Shown: piece by piece, positions 45,126-54,526 of the stretch
How the letters are laid out: each line of letters opens with the position of its first letter
How positions within the stretch are numbered: the first letter of the stretch is position 1
Assembly: GCF_963664415.1 (NCBI RefSeq)
Contig: NZ_OY761445.1
Location: 3,361,001-3,425,000 of the forward strand
Direction of reading: 5' to 3'
Length of the DNA stretch: 64,000 bases
Origin: an uncultured Desulfobacter sp.
GTDB taxonomy: Bacteria > Desulfobacterota > Desulfobacteria > Desulfobacterales > Desulfobacteraceae
Position numbers and translations under genes: made by a program
The notes under the pieces: generated by a model
Told to the model about the DNA's origin: nothing
The model's input: the letters and a program-made list of their open reading frames with translations, nothing else
Databases searched by the model: none

Positions 45126-48100
45126 AATCACCCGCATATTTGCCGGAGAAATCTGTGCCGGGAGAAACATTCTCCAGCAGGGCAATTTTCCCATAGCCGA
45201 TCACAGTGATGCCCCATTTGATCCGGATGTCTCGTCGGATCACGGGGTGATCTTTGCAGTGAACGGCACCTGTAAAACCACCTTGATCTCCTTTTTGCTC
45301 AACACTTTTTGTCCGGACCAAAAAAGGTTTGTCCAGCACCTGCAATCCGGTGGAGACAAAACCCTTTCCCAGTATCTGGTGCCTGGACGTCCCGCAGTGA
45401 TCCTCATTGAGATGGCCGTCCCCAGGGAAGAGAACCTCTTTGACGACAACACAGAAGAGCGCCTGGTCATCGGTCAGGTGCTTTACAGTTACAAAGAAGC
45501 GTCAAAATCCTTGGTGCGATATTATTTCCAGGCTCAGACCCCGGATTTTTTTGACCGTATGCAACAAAGCTGGCCTCAGCTTTTAGAGGCCCCAAAGCCG
45601 CTGACCGCCATCCGGGAATTTTTAAATGACCCAAACAACCAGGTGGTGACTACCGATGTTCAAAAAGATTGGGGGGAACGCCTGGAGAAAATCGGTCTGG
45701 ATCCGTGGCTGGTGGATCGGCAGATTGATTTTGCCAGAAGCGAAGGGGGCATCAAAGATGCATTCCGGTTCCGGTGTGAGGCTGACTTTCTCTCCTTTTT
45801 CCTTGGGTGTGTCACGGACATGGATTTTGCCGGGCAGCTTCGTGCCGCCACTTTGACCAACATGGAAAAGATGCGAACCATGCCCTGGAAAAAAAAGCGG
45901 CTGGCTGCTGTGTTGTCCCTGAAAACCCGTCTGGAGGATTTTCAGCCCATTGCCGCCGAGTACCTTGGGGCCAAAGAGAAACAAAAACGGTGCGATGGGG
46001 AACTTGAACAGGCAGCGTTCCTGGTCTCCCGAGCTTTGCCAAAGGCTGGGACAGAGCAACAGCGAGCCCACAATCGCCTGACCAAGGCCCAGGAAGATGA
46101 AAACACGGCCCAAAGTGATCTGAACGTCACCCGGGCGGATCTGGCAGCAGCCCGGGGATTTGCCCTGGATCTTTCAAAAAAAGAACGCTTGGGGCATGCG
46201 GCCGACTTAAACCGTGCCATCAAAGCGGGAGAAGTCCTGGGCCATGCCCTGGATGCGGCAGATATCCTGGCCCGGATCAATCTGATCACCGGCAGGCTTA
46301 AAGATAAAAAAGAGGCTTTGGCTGCTTCCGGCTCAGCTCTGACGCCCCTCCGTGACAAAGCAGACCAACATGCCCGGGCCTTTCATGACGCTATCACCCA
46401 ACGAAGGCAGCAAACCCAAAGTCAAATTGAAAGAGCAAAGGCTGAAGCGGATGGGGCAAAGGAGAAACAAGAGGCCTGCCGCCGGAAGCTCAAAAAAGCC
46501 CAAAGGGAACACACCAGTCTGAATAATGAAACAAATCGGCTGCAAGCCCGTCTGGAAATGGCTCTGGAAGCCGGTAACGCTATTGCCCCCCACTTTCTTG
46601 AAGCCCCTGGGGATTATCGTGACCGTCTTGAACAAGATTTAAATCGAACCGGCAAGGATCTTTCCCAGATCCGGGAAAAACGCAACGTTCTCGACGACAC
46701 CCTTGCCCGGGAAAACAGGGACCGGGAAGCTCTTTCCATTCAAAAAGTCCGGGATCAAGGTGCCATTGATGATGCCCTGACCCGCCAAGCCCGGGAAAAA
46801 ACATGGCGGGAACGCCTGATTTCAGATCCCCACATCCGCACCGCAGCCGGTGCCGACAACTTTGACCCCACCAATGCCGCCCATGTATCAGCCTTGTCCG
46901 ATAGGCTTTCGCGCAAAACGGATGAGCTCAGGCGCATGGAAAAAGAGGCACGCAACCTGACCAATGAACTCAAGAGCCTGGATGAAGTAAACACCCTGGC
47001 TGTGGATGACCAGACCCGCCGCCTGATACTGCATTACCGGAATGCGGGTATCAGCCCCACCCAAATCCGGGCCTTTCCCGAATATCTGGCCTCCCTGGAG
47101 ATGGAGGCAGAGGCCACAGCCCAATTCATCCAACGTGATCCGGCCCGTTTCACCGGCATCATGGTGGCAAGCGCCCAGGTGATGGACGAAATTCTGGCAC
47201 TTGAGACACCTGCCTGGCTGCGGCGGCCGGTGGTGATCTCTTTGCCGGTCACGGACATCACCACCGTTGATGAAATTGCCCACAAGCGCATTCTTCCAAA
47301 GGATCCGTCCATCTATACCCTTTCAGGCGCCCGGATCCTGAAACGGGACCTGTCCGTCCAAAAAGCGGAAAAAGAGTCCCTGATCCGGGATCTTGTACTC
47401 AGCTGCAATGCCATGGAAAAATCCCTGAACGAATTAAAAGCATTCAGGGAAGCGTTTCCCGATCCCGCTGCCGTCCAACGACTGGACCTGGATTTGGACC
47501 TGGCAAAAAAGGCCCATGAAAAAACCTGCCGGGAAATAGTCGCTGTCCAGGATCGAATAGACAAGATCAAGACCAGAATCACCCGGAGCGATGGGCGGCT
47601 TGAGGAATTGAACTCGGATAAGGCCCGGTTGGAAGAGACCCTCAAGCACACCCGGCAATGGCTGGCCCAATACGGTGAATGGAAATCCTGGCAGCGGCAG
47701 GCCGAACAAAACAAACACCTTTTAAAAAAACTTGACCTTGGCATCATATCCCTTGAATCCCAGGCCTCTGGCCTGGAACAGGCAGTCATATCCGCGGCAA
47801 ACACAATTCCCGCACTGGAAAAAGACCGGGACCGGCTGGATGAACTGGCTGGAGAGATCCCCCTTCCCCCGGACCCGAGTGAAAAAAATGGTGAGAAAAA
47901 TCCAGATACGGATCGATATATCCGGGAGATGGCCCCCCAGGACATCAAGTCGCTCTATTTCCAGGCCCAAGTCAATTTGCAGCAGCGAAGTACGGAACTT
48001 GGGGTGGCAGCCCTTGAACGGGAGGTAGAGGACCTTGGCCGGGATCTGTCGGACCTTAAGGGAAAGTTGTCCCGGTTTCAATCCACCCACGCCTTTGATT

Positions 48101-49545
48101 CTGACCAGGCCAGGGAATGGGCCGCCAAAGGGTCCATGGAACGTCAAGCAAAACGGGATCTCCTGTCTGCTCAAATAAAAAAGGATTCAAAGGAACAATC
48201 GCGTGCCGAAGCCCAGGCTGAGGTATTGGAAAAAGAGGTCCAAAAAGAATGTGACGCACTGGATCTGCTTGAAAAAAAACAAATTGTACCCAGACTGACA
48301 GTGGATAAACTCCAGGGGTTTTCTTTAGAAGATCTGGAAAAAACTGTGATCCCGGAGCTGGAAACCGCAAACCAGGACCTGGAAAGCCGCCGGGAAACCA
48401 TGACCCAACAGATCCGCCGGGCCCGGGAGGGTCTGGAGTCGGTCAATACCTGGTTCAATACCCTAAAAACCCTTGCCGCCCGGGCAGGAGATCCTCCGGA
48501 AAGAAAACCTTCGGACCTTGCCCCGGACTGGCCCGATCTTCTGCATCCCCAGAACCGCTCGGTTCACTGCATGGAGATGGAAAACAGGGTCAAACAGCTT
48601 CAAACCGAAAAAAAAGAACAGGCCCAAAAGACCCAGGATTTGGAAAGGAAGCGGGATGCAAAATACAGGGCTCTTGACGCCCATATCCGGGATTCCGACG
48701 TTGAGGGGATTGTTCCTGCCCTGGCAGCCGCCCTCAAAGAACACGATGCCGACAGCATGGCGTCATCCTGTAGCGATCTGATCATAAATTGCACCGGGAT
48801 CGCCGCCACCCTGGAAGGGGATCTATCCAGATCAAAGACCTTGATGGATACCCATGTCAGCCAGCTTTTGGAACATGCCAAGGATTGCCACCAGAAACTG
48901 ACCGCCGCCACCCAGGTCTCCATCCCGGAACAGGTGTTTATCTACGGTGGCAAACCTATTTTGAGGGCTGCAGCAAAACTTAATTTCAGCCGGTTTGACC
49001 GGGCATATAAAGAGAGTCTGGAAAACTGGATGGAAGAGTGCATCCAAAAAGGGCTGTGCCCCCAGGTCAATCCGGCCGAAGGCAACTGTTTGGGTGCGGC
49101 GCTGCTCTATCGCCTTTTGGCTGTGGAAGCCAAAAAGGGTTTTAACATCCGGCTGCTCAAGTGTGACGACACCGCCAGAAACTACGAACCCGTGGGCAAG
49201 GATCTCGGGTCCGGCGGGGAAGCGCTGACCACGGCAGTGCTGCTCTATGCCCTTCTGGTTTACATGAGAAGCCGTCGCTTTAAAAGCGGAGCCAGGCCCA
49301 TGCCGGGATTTTTGATCCTGGACAATCCTTTGGGGGTGTGCAACCGGCCCGATTTTCTGGATGCCCAACTTAAGGTGGCAAAGGCTTTGGGGGTCCAGTG
49401 CATCTATCTGACCGGCATCAACGATACCGGCTCCATTGAATTATTCGCCCACAGGATTGTCATTCAAAAGGCAGGGTCACAGCTTTTAATTGACGGACGT
49501 CCCTTTGAAAAACTTGAAACCGTTCAAATCCATGTGGAGGGTTGA
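45118..49545 (+). CDS. jetC: Wadjet JetC (MksB-like SMC ATPase)
   Basis: About 1475 aa. The N-terminal head has a Walker A region reading AVNGTCKTTL (residues 47-56), where the glycine before the lysine is replaced by cysteine. Long coiled-coil arms occupy most of residues 250-1250, rich in E, K, Q and R. The C-terminal head has the ABC signature SGGE (about 1365) and Walker B FLILDNPLG (about 1398-1406). ATG at 45118 was chosen for AGGAGG just upstream. SMC ATPases of Wadjet extrude DNA loops. The length is on the large side for JetC. The same 3' end (KLETVQIHVEG) recurs as a relic at 53030-53074. Confidence 0.88.
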   Translation: MFRITRIFAGEICAGRNILQQGNFPIADHSDAPFDPDVSSDHGVIFAVNGTCKTTLISFLLNTFCPDQKRFVQHLQSGGDKTLSQYLVPGRPAVILIEMAVPREENLFDDNTEERLVIGQVLYSYKEASKSLVRYYFQAQTPDFFDRMQQSWPQLLEAPKPLTAIREFLNDPNNQVVTTDVQKDWGERLEKIGLDPWLVDRQIDFARSEGGIKDAFRFRCEADFLSFFLGCVTDMDFAGQLRAATLTNMEKMRTMPWKKKRLAAVLSLKTRLEDFQPIAAEYLGAKEKQKRCDGELEQAAFLVSRALPKAGTEQQRAHNRLTKAQEDENTAQSDLNVTRADLAAARGFALDLSKKERLGHAADLNRAIKAGEVLGHALDAADILARINLITGRLKDKKEALAASGSALTPLRDKADQHARAFHDAITQRRQQTQSQIERAKAEADGAKEKQEACRRKLKKAQREHTSLNNETNRLQARLEMALEAGNAIAPHFLEAPGDYRDRLEQDLNRTGKDLSQIREKRNVLDDTLARENRDREALSIQKVRDQGAIDDALTRQAREKTWRERLISDPHIRTAAGADNFDPTNAAHVSALSDRLSRKTDELRRMEKEARNLTNELKSLDEVNTLAVDDQTRRLILHYRNAGISPTQIRAFPEYLASLEMEAEATAQFIQRDPARFTGIMVASAQVMDEILALETPAWLRRPVVISLPVTDITTVDEIAHKRILPKDPSIYTLSGARILKRDLSVQKAEKESLIRDLVLSCNAMEKSLNELKAFREAFPDPAAVQRLDLDLDLAKKAHEKTCREIVAVQDRIDKIKTRITRSDGRLEELNSDKARLEETLKHTRQWLAQYGEWKSWQRQAEQNKHLLKKLDLGIISLESQASGLEQAVISAANTIPALEKDRDRLDELAGEIPLPPDPSEKNGEKNPDTDRYIREMAPQDIKSLYFQAQVNLQQRSTELGVAALEREVEDLGRDLSDLKGKLSRFQSTHAFDSDQAREWAAKGSMERQAKRDLLSAQIKKDSKEQSRAEAQAEVLEKEVQKECDALDLLEKKQIVPRLTVDKLQGFSLEDLEKTVIPELETANQDLESRRETMTQQIRRAREGLESVNTWFNTLKTLAARAGDPPERKPSDLAPDWPDLLHPQNRSVHCMEMENRVKQLQTEKKEQAQKTQDLERKRDAKYRALDAHIRDSDVEGIVPALAAALKEHDADSMASSCSDLIINCTGIAATLEGDLSRSKTLMDTHVSQLLEHAKDCHQKLTAATQVSIPEQVFIYGGKPILRAAAKLNFSRFDRAYKESLENWMEECIQKGLCPQVNPAEGNCLGAALLYRLLAVEAKKGFNIRLLKCDDTARNYEPVGKDLGSGGEALTTAVLLYALLVYMRSRRFKSGARPMPGFLILDNPLGVCNRPDFLDAQLKVAKALGVQCIYLTGINDTGSIELFAHRIVIQKAGSQLLIDGRPFEKLETVQIHVEG

Positions 49546-49546
49546 T
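49510..49546 (+). repeat. left copy of 37-nt imperfect direct repeat (jetC 3' end)
   Basis: The last 36 bases of jetC plus one. It matches 53039-53075 at 33 of 37 positions. The two copies bracket the opposite-strand ATPase/HEPN-like cassette, in the manner of attachment sites or of recombination with another jetC. Confidence 0.85.
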
Positions 49547-49630
49547 GAATGCCTCTACTCTTTTTCAAACCCATGACTGTTAACACCCAGTGACCCGGTT
49601 TTTTCCGTCACAATTACAGGCCTGTCCTTT

Positions 49631-52330
49631 TCAGGATGAAAGCTTTTTGCCAATGGCCTTTCGTTTAATGCTCAAGACTTTTGGCCTGGCACCCTGCTTA
49701 AATTTGAACCCCAGCCCCAGTCGATAAATTTCGGGGATATAGTAACGATTTTCATTGGAATCTGAAGTATCTTCATAAACGACCCCAAGCTTTTTCAATT
49801 CAATCAGTGTCCGGCTGTTATCATCGCCCAGCAAAGTCTTTGAAAAGGGGATCACCAGATCATCACGGGTTTCCAAATCCTTTACCCAGGTTTCAAACAC
49901 TTTAGATTCCTGCTGCAGTTCTTTGACCCTTTCGCTGCTGCACCCGTTCATAGCGCCTCGTATGGCAACGGGCGGCAGCAACCGGTCTTTCCACTTGGAG
50001 TGAGATGTAGTTTCCGATGCCTTAGCCGCCTGCTCCAAAAAACGAACTACATCCCTTGCCTGAAGATAGCCGTTGAAATCAGATAAGGCCCCATAAATCC
50101 AGTTAATTGTATTGGCTTCTTTGGAGTTGTCGTTACCCAATTTAAGTCCCCAAAATGGTTTGAGTTCCTTTTCCAATTTATTCGACGCCATGGATGCCGG
50201 ATCCAAATTGTTATCCGTCTTCATGGCGCCGGATCTCAAAGCCAGCCAGAAAACCAGTCTTAAAAAGGCCGTTCTGTCCCACAACAGTTTGTAATTCTCA
50301 TATTTTTTTTCAAACTGCCCCATATTCTGCCTTAACGCACTGTCAAGATAGTCCTGTCTTAAAAAAATAATGATTCCGATATTTCGATCCCGAATTTCAC
50401 CTAATCGGGAAGGAATCTTCAGGAGAGCGGAAACGGCATTCTGATGACTTTCTTTTATGTGAATATCCGGAAAAAGATTTTCCAATCCATCTAAGAGGAA
50501 AATAACGGGGCGTTCTTTAAACGCTTCATTAAGCTGTCTCCATGTTTGGGCAGTATTTTTATGCTCAGACACAGCATGAATGATCTGTTTCTCCCAAAAT
50601 TTTTCCCATTCATGATCAGAGTGTGACTCATCGCGAAATTGTCCGATGTTCATTTTAAAATCATCTGCATCAAATTTTCCAAACAGCTCTTGGTTCTCTT
50701 TTAATTTGGAAATCAGTCGCGATGTGCCGTCTATTTCCGGGGATCGTAACAGCGGCAAAAAATCAGCGTCTATTTTTACTCTGCCTGGCTCTATTGCATG
50801 GCTGAATTTTTGATATGTCATAAATCCGGCCATACGCATAAAATGAAATGTTTTTCCCGATCCTTTGGTCCCAAGAGAGACCACCAGAGGAAGTGTATTG
50901 AAAAACTGCCGGGGAAATTCCTTAAAAAAATTTGTTACCAGAAAATCTTGTTTGTCGGTATGCTCCGCAAAAACATGTTCTGAGCAAAATTTCTCTAATT
51001 TTTTTACAGGAGAAATTTGCCCATCATCATCAGACATGATGTCTTCTTCAATGTCATCCAGTCTTTCAACGACCTGAAAATCGTCTCTAAAAATTTCAAC
51101 CAGAGAACCGGCATTTGTCCAAATATCTTCCCAAGACCGGACATTGAGCAATTCAGTTTTAAGAGGGGTTGTTCGGATTGAAATGGGATCGGACAACAGG
51201 TCGGTACCGGAATCCTGATCCGTTTCCCCGTTACTTTCAAAAACGGCACGTTCAAAGCGTTCTTTGGCATCATTGAGCCGATTTTCATCCTGATCCACGG
51301 GAACCATTGAAATTATGATTTCAGGCAGCATTTCCCGTTGATTTTCTGATCTGCCTTGCTTTAATTTCGTCATCTCTTTTAAAACCAGCTCAGTGCCCAA
51401 CAGTGATTGTTCAGACAGGGTAGTGATCAGGAATCGGTCAATATAGGGATCGAGCAGGAAAGGTGCGCTTAGTTCGCTGATACCGGCCCTTAAATCAACG
51501 AACACATAATCCGCACCAATACTCGTGGCAAGCTGATCAATGCATACTCTTAATTTCCATGGATTTTTATCCTGGGACAGATGTTCGGGCCTGACATCAA
51601 TTCTGAACAATTCCAGCGGATCACTGAACGCCGGTAACACCACCAGTTTGATATTCCCGACCTCATGTTCAAAGCGCTGAATTTCTTCCGCAAAATAGTG
51701 AATAACATCATCCTCGGAATACCCGGCTTTAGGGTCGGCATACTGGATGGTATCTAAAAACTGGATGAATCCGGTTTCCGCAGCACCTCCGGTCCGGTTC
51801 CTTTCCCAGAAAGTGATGCCCGGAGCTTCGAGGTCGGCATCAACAACCAGTATCTTTTTTGTAAGATTTTTTTCTTTGAGAATGGCCTCCAGGGCTTTAA
51901 CCATTACCGCAAGATGAAGCGTCCTGCCCACCCCGCCTTTAAAAGAATGAAATGCGATAAATTTATTATGGGGTTTGGGGACGGTGTCAAAAGCCTCACC
52001 GGAAAGAAACGTCTTTGAAAAATAAAGGGTGTCAAAACGCGGTCGTTCACGAAATATTAAATGGTTTTCCATGCCGGTTTCAATGGATATCTCCAGATAA
52101 GCCCGGCCAATGTCCAGGTAAATTCTATTTTCTTCAAGATTATAAATATCCGGATTCGGAAACCAGGCTTGAAAGGCTTCTGTTACGGCCGCAGTGTTTT
52201 TTATGCACTGTTCAACAACAATCTCATCAGGATAAAAACGCAGATTTTCGATTCCGTCAGGAAATTGTCTGAAATTGTCGGTTTCTTTTCTGATCCTGCT
52301 TTTAATGTCCAGCCAGCTTAAAAATTTCAT
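49631..52330 (-). CDS. dual P-loop NTPase with KGGVGR motif (defence-type, uncharacterised)
   Basis: An 899-aa protein with two different P-loop domains. The first resembles ParA/MinD: FHSFKGGVGRTLHLA with the deviant Walker A variant KGGVGRT (131-137), VVDADLEAPG (162-171), and DYVFVDLRAG (274-283). The second is AAA/STAND-like: Walker A GTKGSGKT (487-494), Walker B VIFLLDGLENLF (609-620), and an IIIFLRQD sensor-like strand (654-660). The C-terminus looks like a helical or winged-helix region (KTLLGDDNSRTLIELKKLGVVYEDT). The N-terminal 120 residues are not recognised. It overlaps the upstream small gene by 4 bp. KGGVGR ATPases occur in bacterial defence loci; the present pair was not identified as a named system. 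Confidence 0.72.
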   Translation of the reverse strand: MKFLSWLDIKSRIRKETDNFRQFPDGIENLRFYPDEIVVEQCIKNTAAVTEAFQAWFPNPDIYNLEENRIYLDIGRAYLEISIETGMENHLIFRERPRFDTLYFSKTFLSGEAFDTVPKPHNKFIAFHSFKGGVGRTLHLAVMVKALEAILKEKNLTKKILVVDADLEAPGITFWERNRTGGAAETGFIQFLDTIQYADPKAGYSEDDVIHYFAEEIQRFEHEVGNIKLVVLPAFSDPLELFRIDVRPEHLSQDKNPWKLRVCIDQLATSIGADYVFVDLRAGISELSAPFLLDPYIDRFLITTLSEQSLLGTELVLKEMTKLKQGRSENQREMLPEIIISMVPVDQDENRLNDAKERFERAVFESNGETDQDSGTDLLSDPISIRTTPLKTELLNVRSWEDIWTNAGSLVEIFRDDFQVVERLDDIEEDIMSDDDGQISPVKKLEKFCSEHVFAEHTDKQDFLVTNFFKEFPRQFFNTLPLVVSLGTKGSGKTFHFMRMAGFMTYQKFSHAIEPGRVKIDADFLPLLRSPEIDGTSRLISKLKENQELFGKFDADDFKMNIGQFRDESHSDHEWEKFWEKQIIHAVSEHKNTAQTWRQLNEAFKERPVIFLLDGLENLFPDIHIKESHQNAVSALLKIPSRLGEIRDRNIGIIIFLRQDYLDSALRQNMGQFEKKYENYKLLWDRTAFLRLVFWLALRSGAMKTDNNLDPASMASNKLEKELKPFWGLKLGNDNSKEANTINWIYGALSDFNGYLQARDVVRFLEQAAKASETTSHSKWKDRLLPPVAIRGAMNGCSSERVKELQQESKVFETWVKDLETRDDLVIPFSKTLLGDDNSRTLIELKKLGVVYEDTSDSNENRYYIPEIYRLGLGFKFKQGARPKVLSIKRKAIGKKLSS

Positions 52331-52782
52331 TGGGCCAACTCCTCCTGCAACCAGGAATCTATGTTATTTAGCTTCATTTCAAGGCGGTTTTTTTCTTCCG
52401 GATTCGAAAATGTCCCGCCATATCTTAAGGCCTGATGAAGGTCAGACAAAGAGATCGTTTCAGAAGAACTGGAACGAGTTTTAAACTGAATATTTTCAGG
52501 AAGACGGTGTCTGGAGTATAATTTCGTCAAAAGTGACCGCAAATCGTGATTCAGACTTTTTTCTCCTTCATTCTGAACAAATTTATATGTATCGTTGATC
52601 TGTTTCTTTTTCAACAACAAGGACTTAAGACCACACTCAATTGCATAAACAAATAATAACAGCTTAGCGTTACCATTGGCCGTATTTTTTTTAGACTCCT
52701 GTCTCAGATGCATGTAGGATTTATCCAAATTTTTTCGACTGACGTGAATCATGTTAAACAATTCCCAATTGAATGTGGTCAA
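52327..52782 (-). CDS. small HEPN-like helical protein, partner of the KGGVGR ATPase
   Basis: A 151-aa mostly helical protein. NAKLLLFVYAIECGLKSLLL, followed at a distance by SLNHDLRSLLTKLY, is the typical spacing of HEPN/MNT-type domains (a YxxEcxLKaLL helix, then a HDL helix). The RX4-6H ribonuclease motif is not obvious, so catalysis is doubtful. Its start is TTG at 52782 or, less far upstream, ATG at 52752; neither has a strong ribosome site. It overlaps the large ATPase gene by 4 bp, so the two are co-translated. The HEPN call is by pattern and should be treated as tentative. Confidence 0.55.
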   Translation of the reverse strand: MTTFNWELFNMIHVSRKNLDKSYMHLRQESKKNTANGNAKLLLFVYAIECGLKSLLLKKKQINDTYKFVQNEGEKSLNHDLRSLLTKLYSRHRLPENIQFKTRSSSSETISLSDLHQALRYGGTFSNPEEKNRLEMKLNNIDSWLQEELAQ

Positions 52783-53029
52783 GTCCCGGGTTGCAACCCT
52801 CTCAGCGTTGCATTGGATTTTATCTTTTCAAGTCTGATCATTTGTAATAATGCAGCCCCAATAGATAATCTTAAAAATGAACAACAGAGATATTCAGGGT
52901 AAATTATGCCAAAAATAATCTCTTTAAAATCACATTGTTCCCCCCCCAGTTTAACAAATTATATTCAGCCTATACCATGGCCGGGGGTGAATGAAAACCT
53001 CTGATACATTGCAAATAAAGGACTTGATA

Positions 53030-53074
53030 ATGAGTATAAAATTTGAAACCGTCCATATTCATGTGGAGGGTTGA
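53030..53074 (+). pseudogene. relic of a second jetC 3' end
   Basis: The frame ATG...TGA reads MSIKFETVHIHVEG, almost the last 11 residues of JetC (KLETVQIHVEG). Differences are two conservative replacements (L to F, Q to H) plus silent changes, so this is a diverged homologue rather than a fresh copy. The rest of that jetC is gone. It marks the right edge of the inserted cassette. Confidence 0.75.
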
Positions 53075-53075
53075 T
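53039..53075 (+). repeat. right copy of 37-nt imperfect direct repeat
   Basis: Matches 49510-49546 at 33 of 37 positions. See the left copy for meaning. Confidence 0.85.
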
Positions 53076-53096
53076 TTTATGACCCCATCCTAAATC

Positions 53097-53190
53097 AACC
53101 GAACGGTTAATTTAATTAACAATCCGCAGCTTTTAACCGTTCGGTTAAAAGCTGTTGACTCCTGATAAATATAACAGTACGGTTAAATTC
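53097..53190 (+). promoter_or_regulatory. hipB operator/promoter region with palindromes
   Basis: AACCG-AA-CGGTT at 53097-53108, a perfect 28-bp palindrome with arms CAGCTTTTAACCG at 53127-53139 and its complement at 53142-53154, and a half-site ACGGTTAA at 53179-53186. They share the core AACCG/CGGTT. TTGACT (53155-53160) could be a -35, with the half-site in the -10 region. HipB-type repressors bind such repeated palindromes in front of their own operon. Confidence 0.6.
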
Positions 53191-53206
53191 AATCAAGGAG
53201 CCTTAG

Positions 53207-53482
53207 ATGAATATAGCGTATCCATATCACGCCAGAATGCCCGGATATCTTGGCAAAGCAATTAAAGATACCAGAAAACAAAAAAAAATGACCCAAAAGG
53301 ATCTGGCGGATATTACCGGCACCAGTGTAAAATTCATCAGCGATGTTGAAAGGGGAAAAAAAACAGTTCAAATTGATAAGGTCTTTGATTTGCTTGGGGC
53401 GCTGTCTCTCCGGATATACGTTTCTGATAAACCGTTAGAGCAGGAGAGGGCCAATGGAAAATCTTTCGATTTTCTTGGGTAA
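53207..53482 (+). CDS. hipB: HipB-like antitoxin / XRE-family regulator
   Basis: A 91-aa helix-turn-helix protein: IKDTRKQKKMTQKDLADITGTSVKFISDVERGKKTVQID, in parts, the classic XRE fold, followed by a short C-terminal strand (LRIYVSDK) as in HipB. It neutralises HipA and represses the operon. ATG preceded by AAGGAG. The gene overlaps hipA by 29 bp. Three palindromic sites lie upstream. Confidence 0.87.
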   Translation: MNIAYPYHARMPGYLGKAIKDTRKQKKMTQKDLADITGTSVKFISDVERGKKTVQIDKVFDLLGALSLRIYVSDKPLEQERANGKSFDFLG

Positions 53483-54454
53483 CCACCTTGTCGGCACCCT
53501 TTCCCGGCATACCAAAGGACGGGTTCAATTTCAGTACGGGCAGCACTGGTTAAAAACCGTAGGGCTGCCCATATCCTTATCCCTGCCATGCAGGGAAGAA
53601 AAATTTCCCCCGGCACTCAGCACCGCTTTTTTTGAAAACCTGCTTCCGGAAAGTGATGCCCGGTCCATTCTGGCGTTTAACAATCGATTTAATAAAAAGG
53701 ACACCTTTTCTTTTCTTAATCTCTACGGCAGGGATTGCGCAGGAGCGCTGTCTATCATGCCACAAGGAGAGAAACCTGACCTGACGCCGTGGTGCTATGA
53801 GGATGTAACCGCAAAATTGACAAAGGCCCTAGACCGCCTGGAAACATCTTCCGATCAGCGGAAATTGTATTTGGAAATGCAGCCGGCGCGCCTTTCCATT
53901 GCCGGAGTCCAGGATAAACTGCCTGTCTATTTTTCAGAAAATAAATTTTATCTGCCCACCAATTCCGGTTCGGCAACAACCCATATCATAAAACCCATGA
54001 GTCCGATGTTTCCCGGGATCCAGAGAAATGAAGCTTTTTGTATGGATATAGCCCGGATAATCGGAATCCGGGTGCCTAATTCCAAACTAATTCAAATGGG
54101 TCCCCATGAGCTTTATCTGGTGGAACGATTTGATAGAAAAATTCTGCCGGATCGGGTGGCCCGGATTCACCAGGAAGATTTTTGCCAGGCCATGGGACTT
54201 CCGGTTGACAGAAAATATCAGATAAAAGGCGGTCCCGGCTTCAGGCAATGCCGGTCATTGATTGACGAATATTTAAACCCGAGTGCCGAAATAAGGGCTG
54301 AAATAATGGATAAAGTTCCATTGCGTTAAACTACAAAACTGTTCTGACCAAACACGAAAAAGAGTATGGACCGGCTAAAATCTATTCGCGTTTATCCCGG
54401 GTGATATCAAAAAATATTGAACAACTTGAAGCTATTCAAAAAGCGCTTGTCTGA
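53454..54454 (+). pseudogene. hipA: hipA toxin kinase, broken by an internal deletion
   Basis: The first frame (53454-54329, 291 aa) holds the N-terminal HipA region: LGNHLVGTLSRHTKGRVQF, FFENLLPESDARSILA, the phosphate-loop region RLSIAGVQDKLPVYF, HIIKP and LVERFDRK. It stops at 54329, before the catalytic NxDRH and DFG-like region. From about 54330 a different frame reads EYGPAKIYSRLSRVISKN up to 54454, like a HipA C-terminus. So roughly 100 central residues are missing and the frame is shifted. Full HipA is usually about 430 aa. The kinase should be dead, leaving hipB as an orphan regulator. A sequencing error could explain a frameshift but not the missing core. Confidence 0.75.
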
Positions 54455-54526
54455 ATGACTTGGCGTTGACGCACGGAACTTACTTAACTACAATGGTTTG
54501 ATAAAAATAACTTCTAAGGAGACTGC

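Larger units (their letters stand above)
52783..53206. other. 424-bp region: cassette promoter side, jetC relic, hipB operators
   Basis: Upstream of the HEPN-like gene (minus strand) and of hipB (plus strand). It holds a run of 8 C (52940-52947), the jetC 3'-end relic (53030-53074) and palindromes in front of hipB, each listed separately. No other gene was seen. Confidence 0.6.

Noticed and set aside
47313..47948. 211-aa minus-strand open frame inside jetC
   Set aside because: It is a serine/arginine-rich antisense shadow of the coiled-coil region.
52940..52947. Run of eight C as a phase-variation tract
   Set aside because: It lies outside any gene and far from the start codons; more likely neutral or a sequencing artefact.
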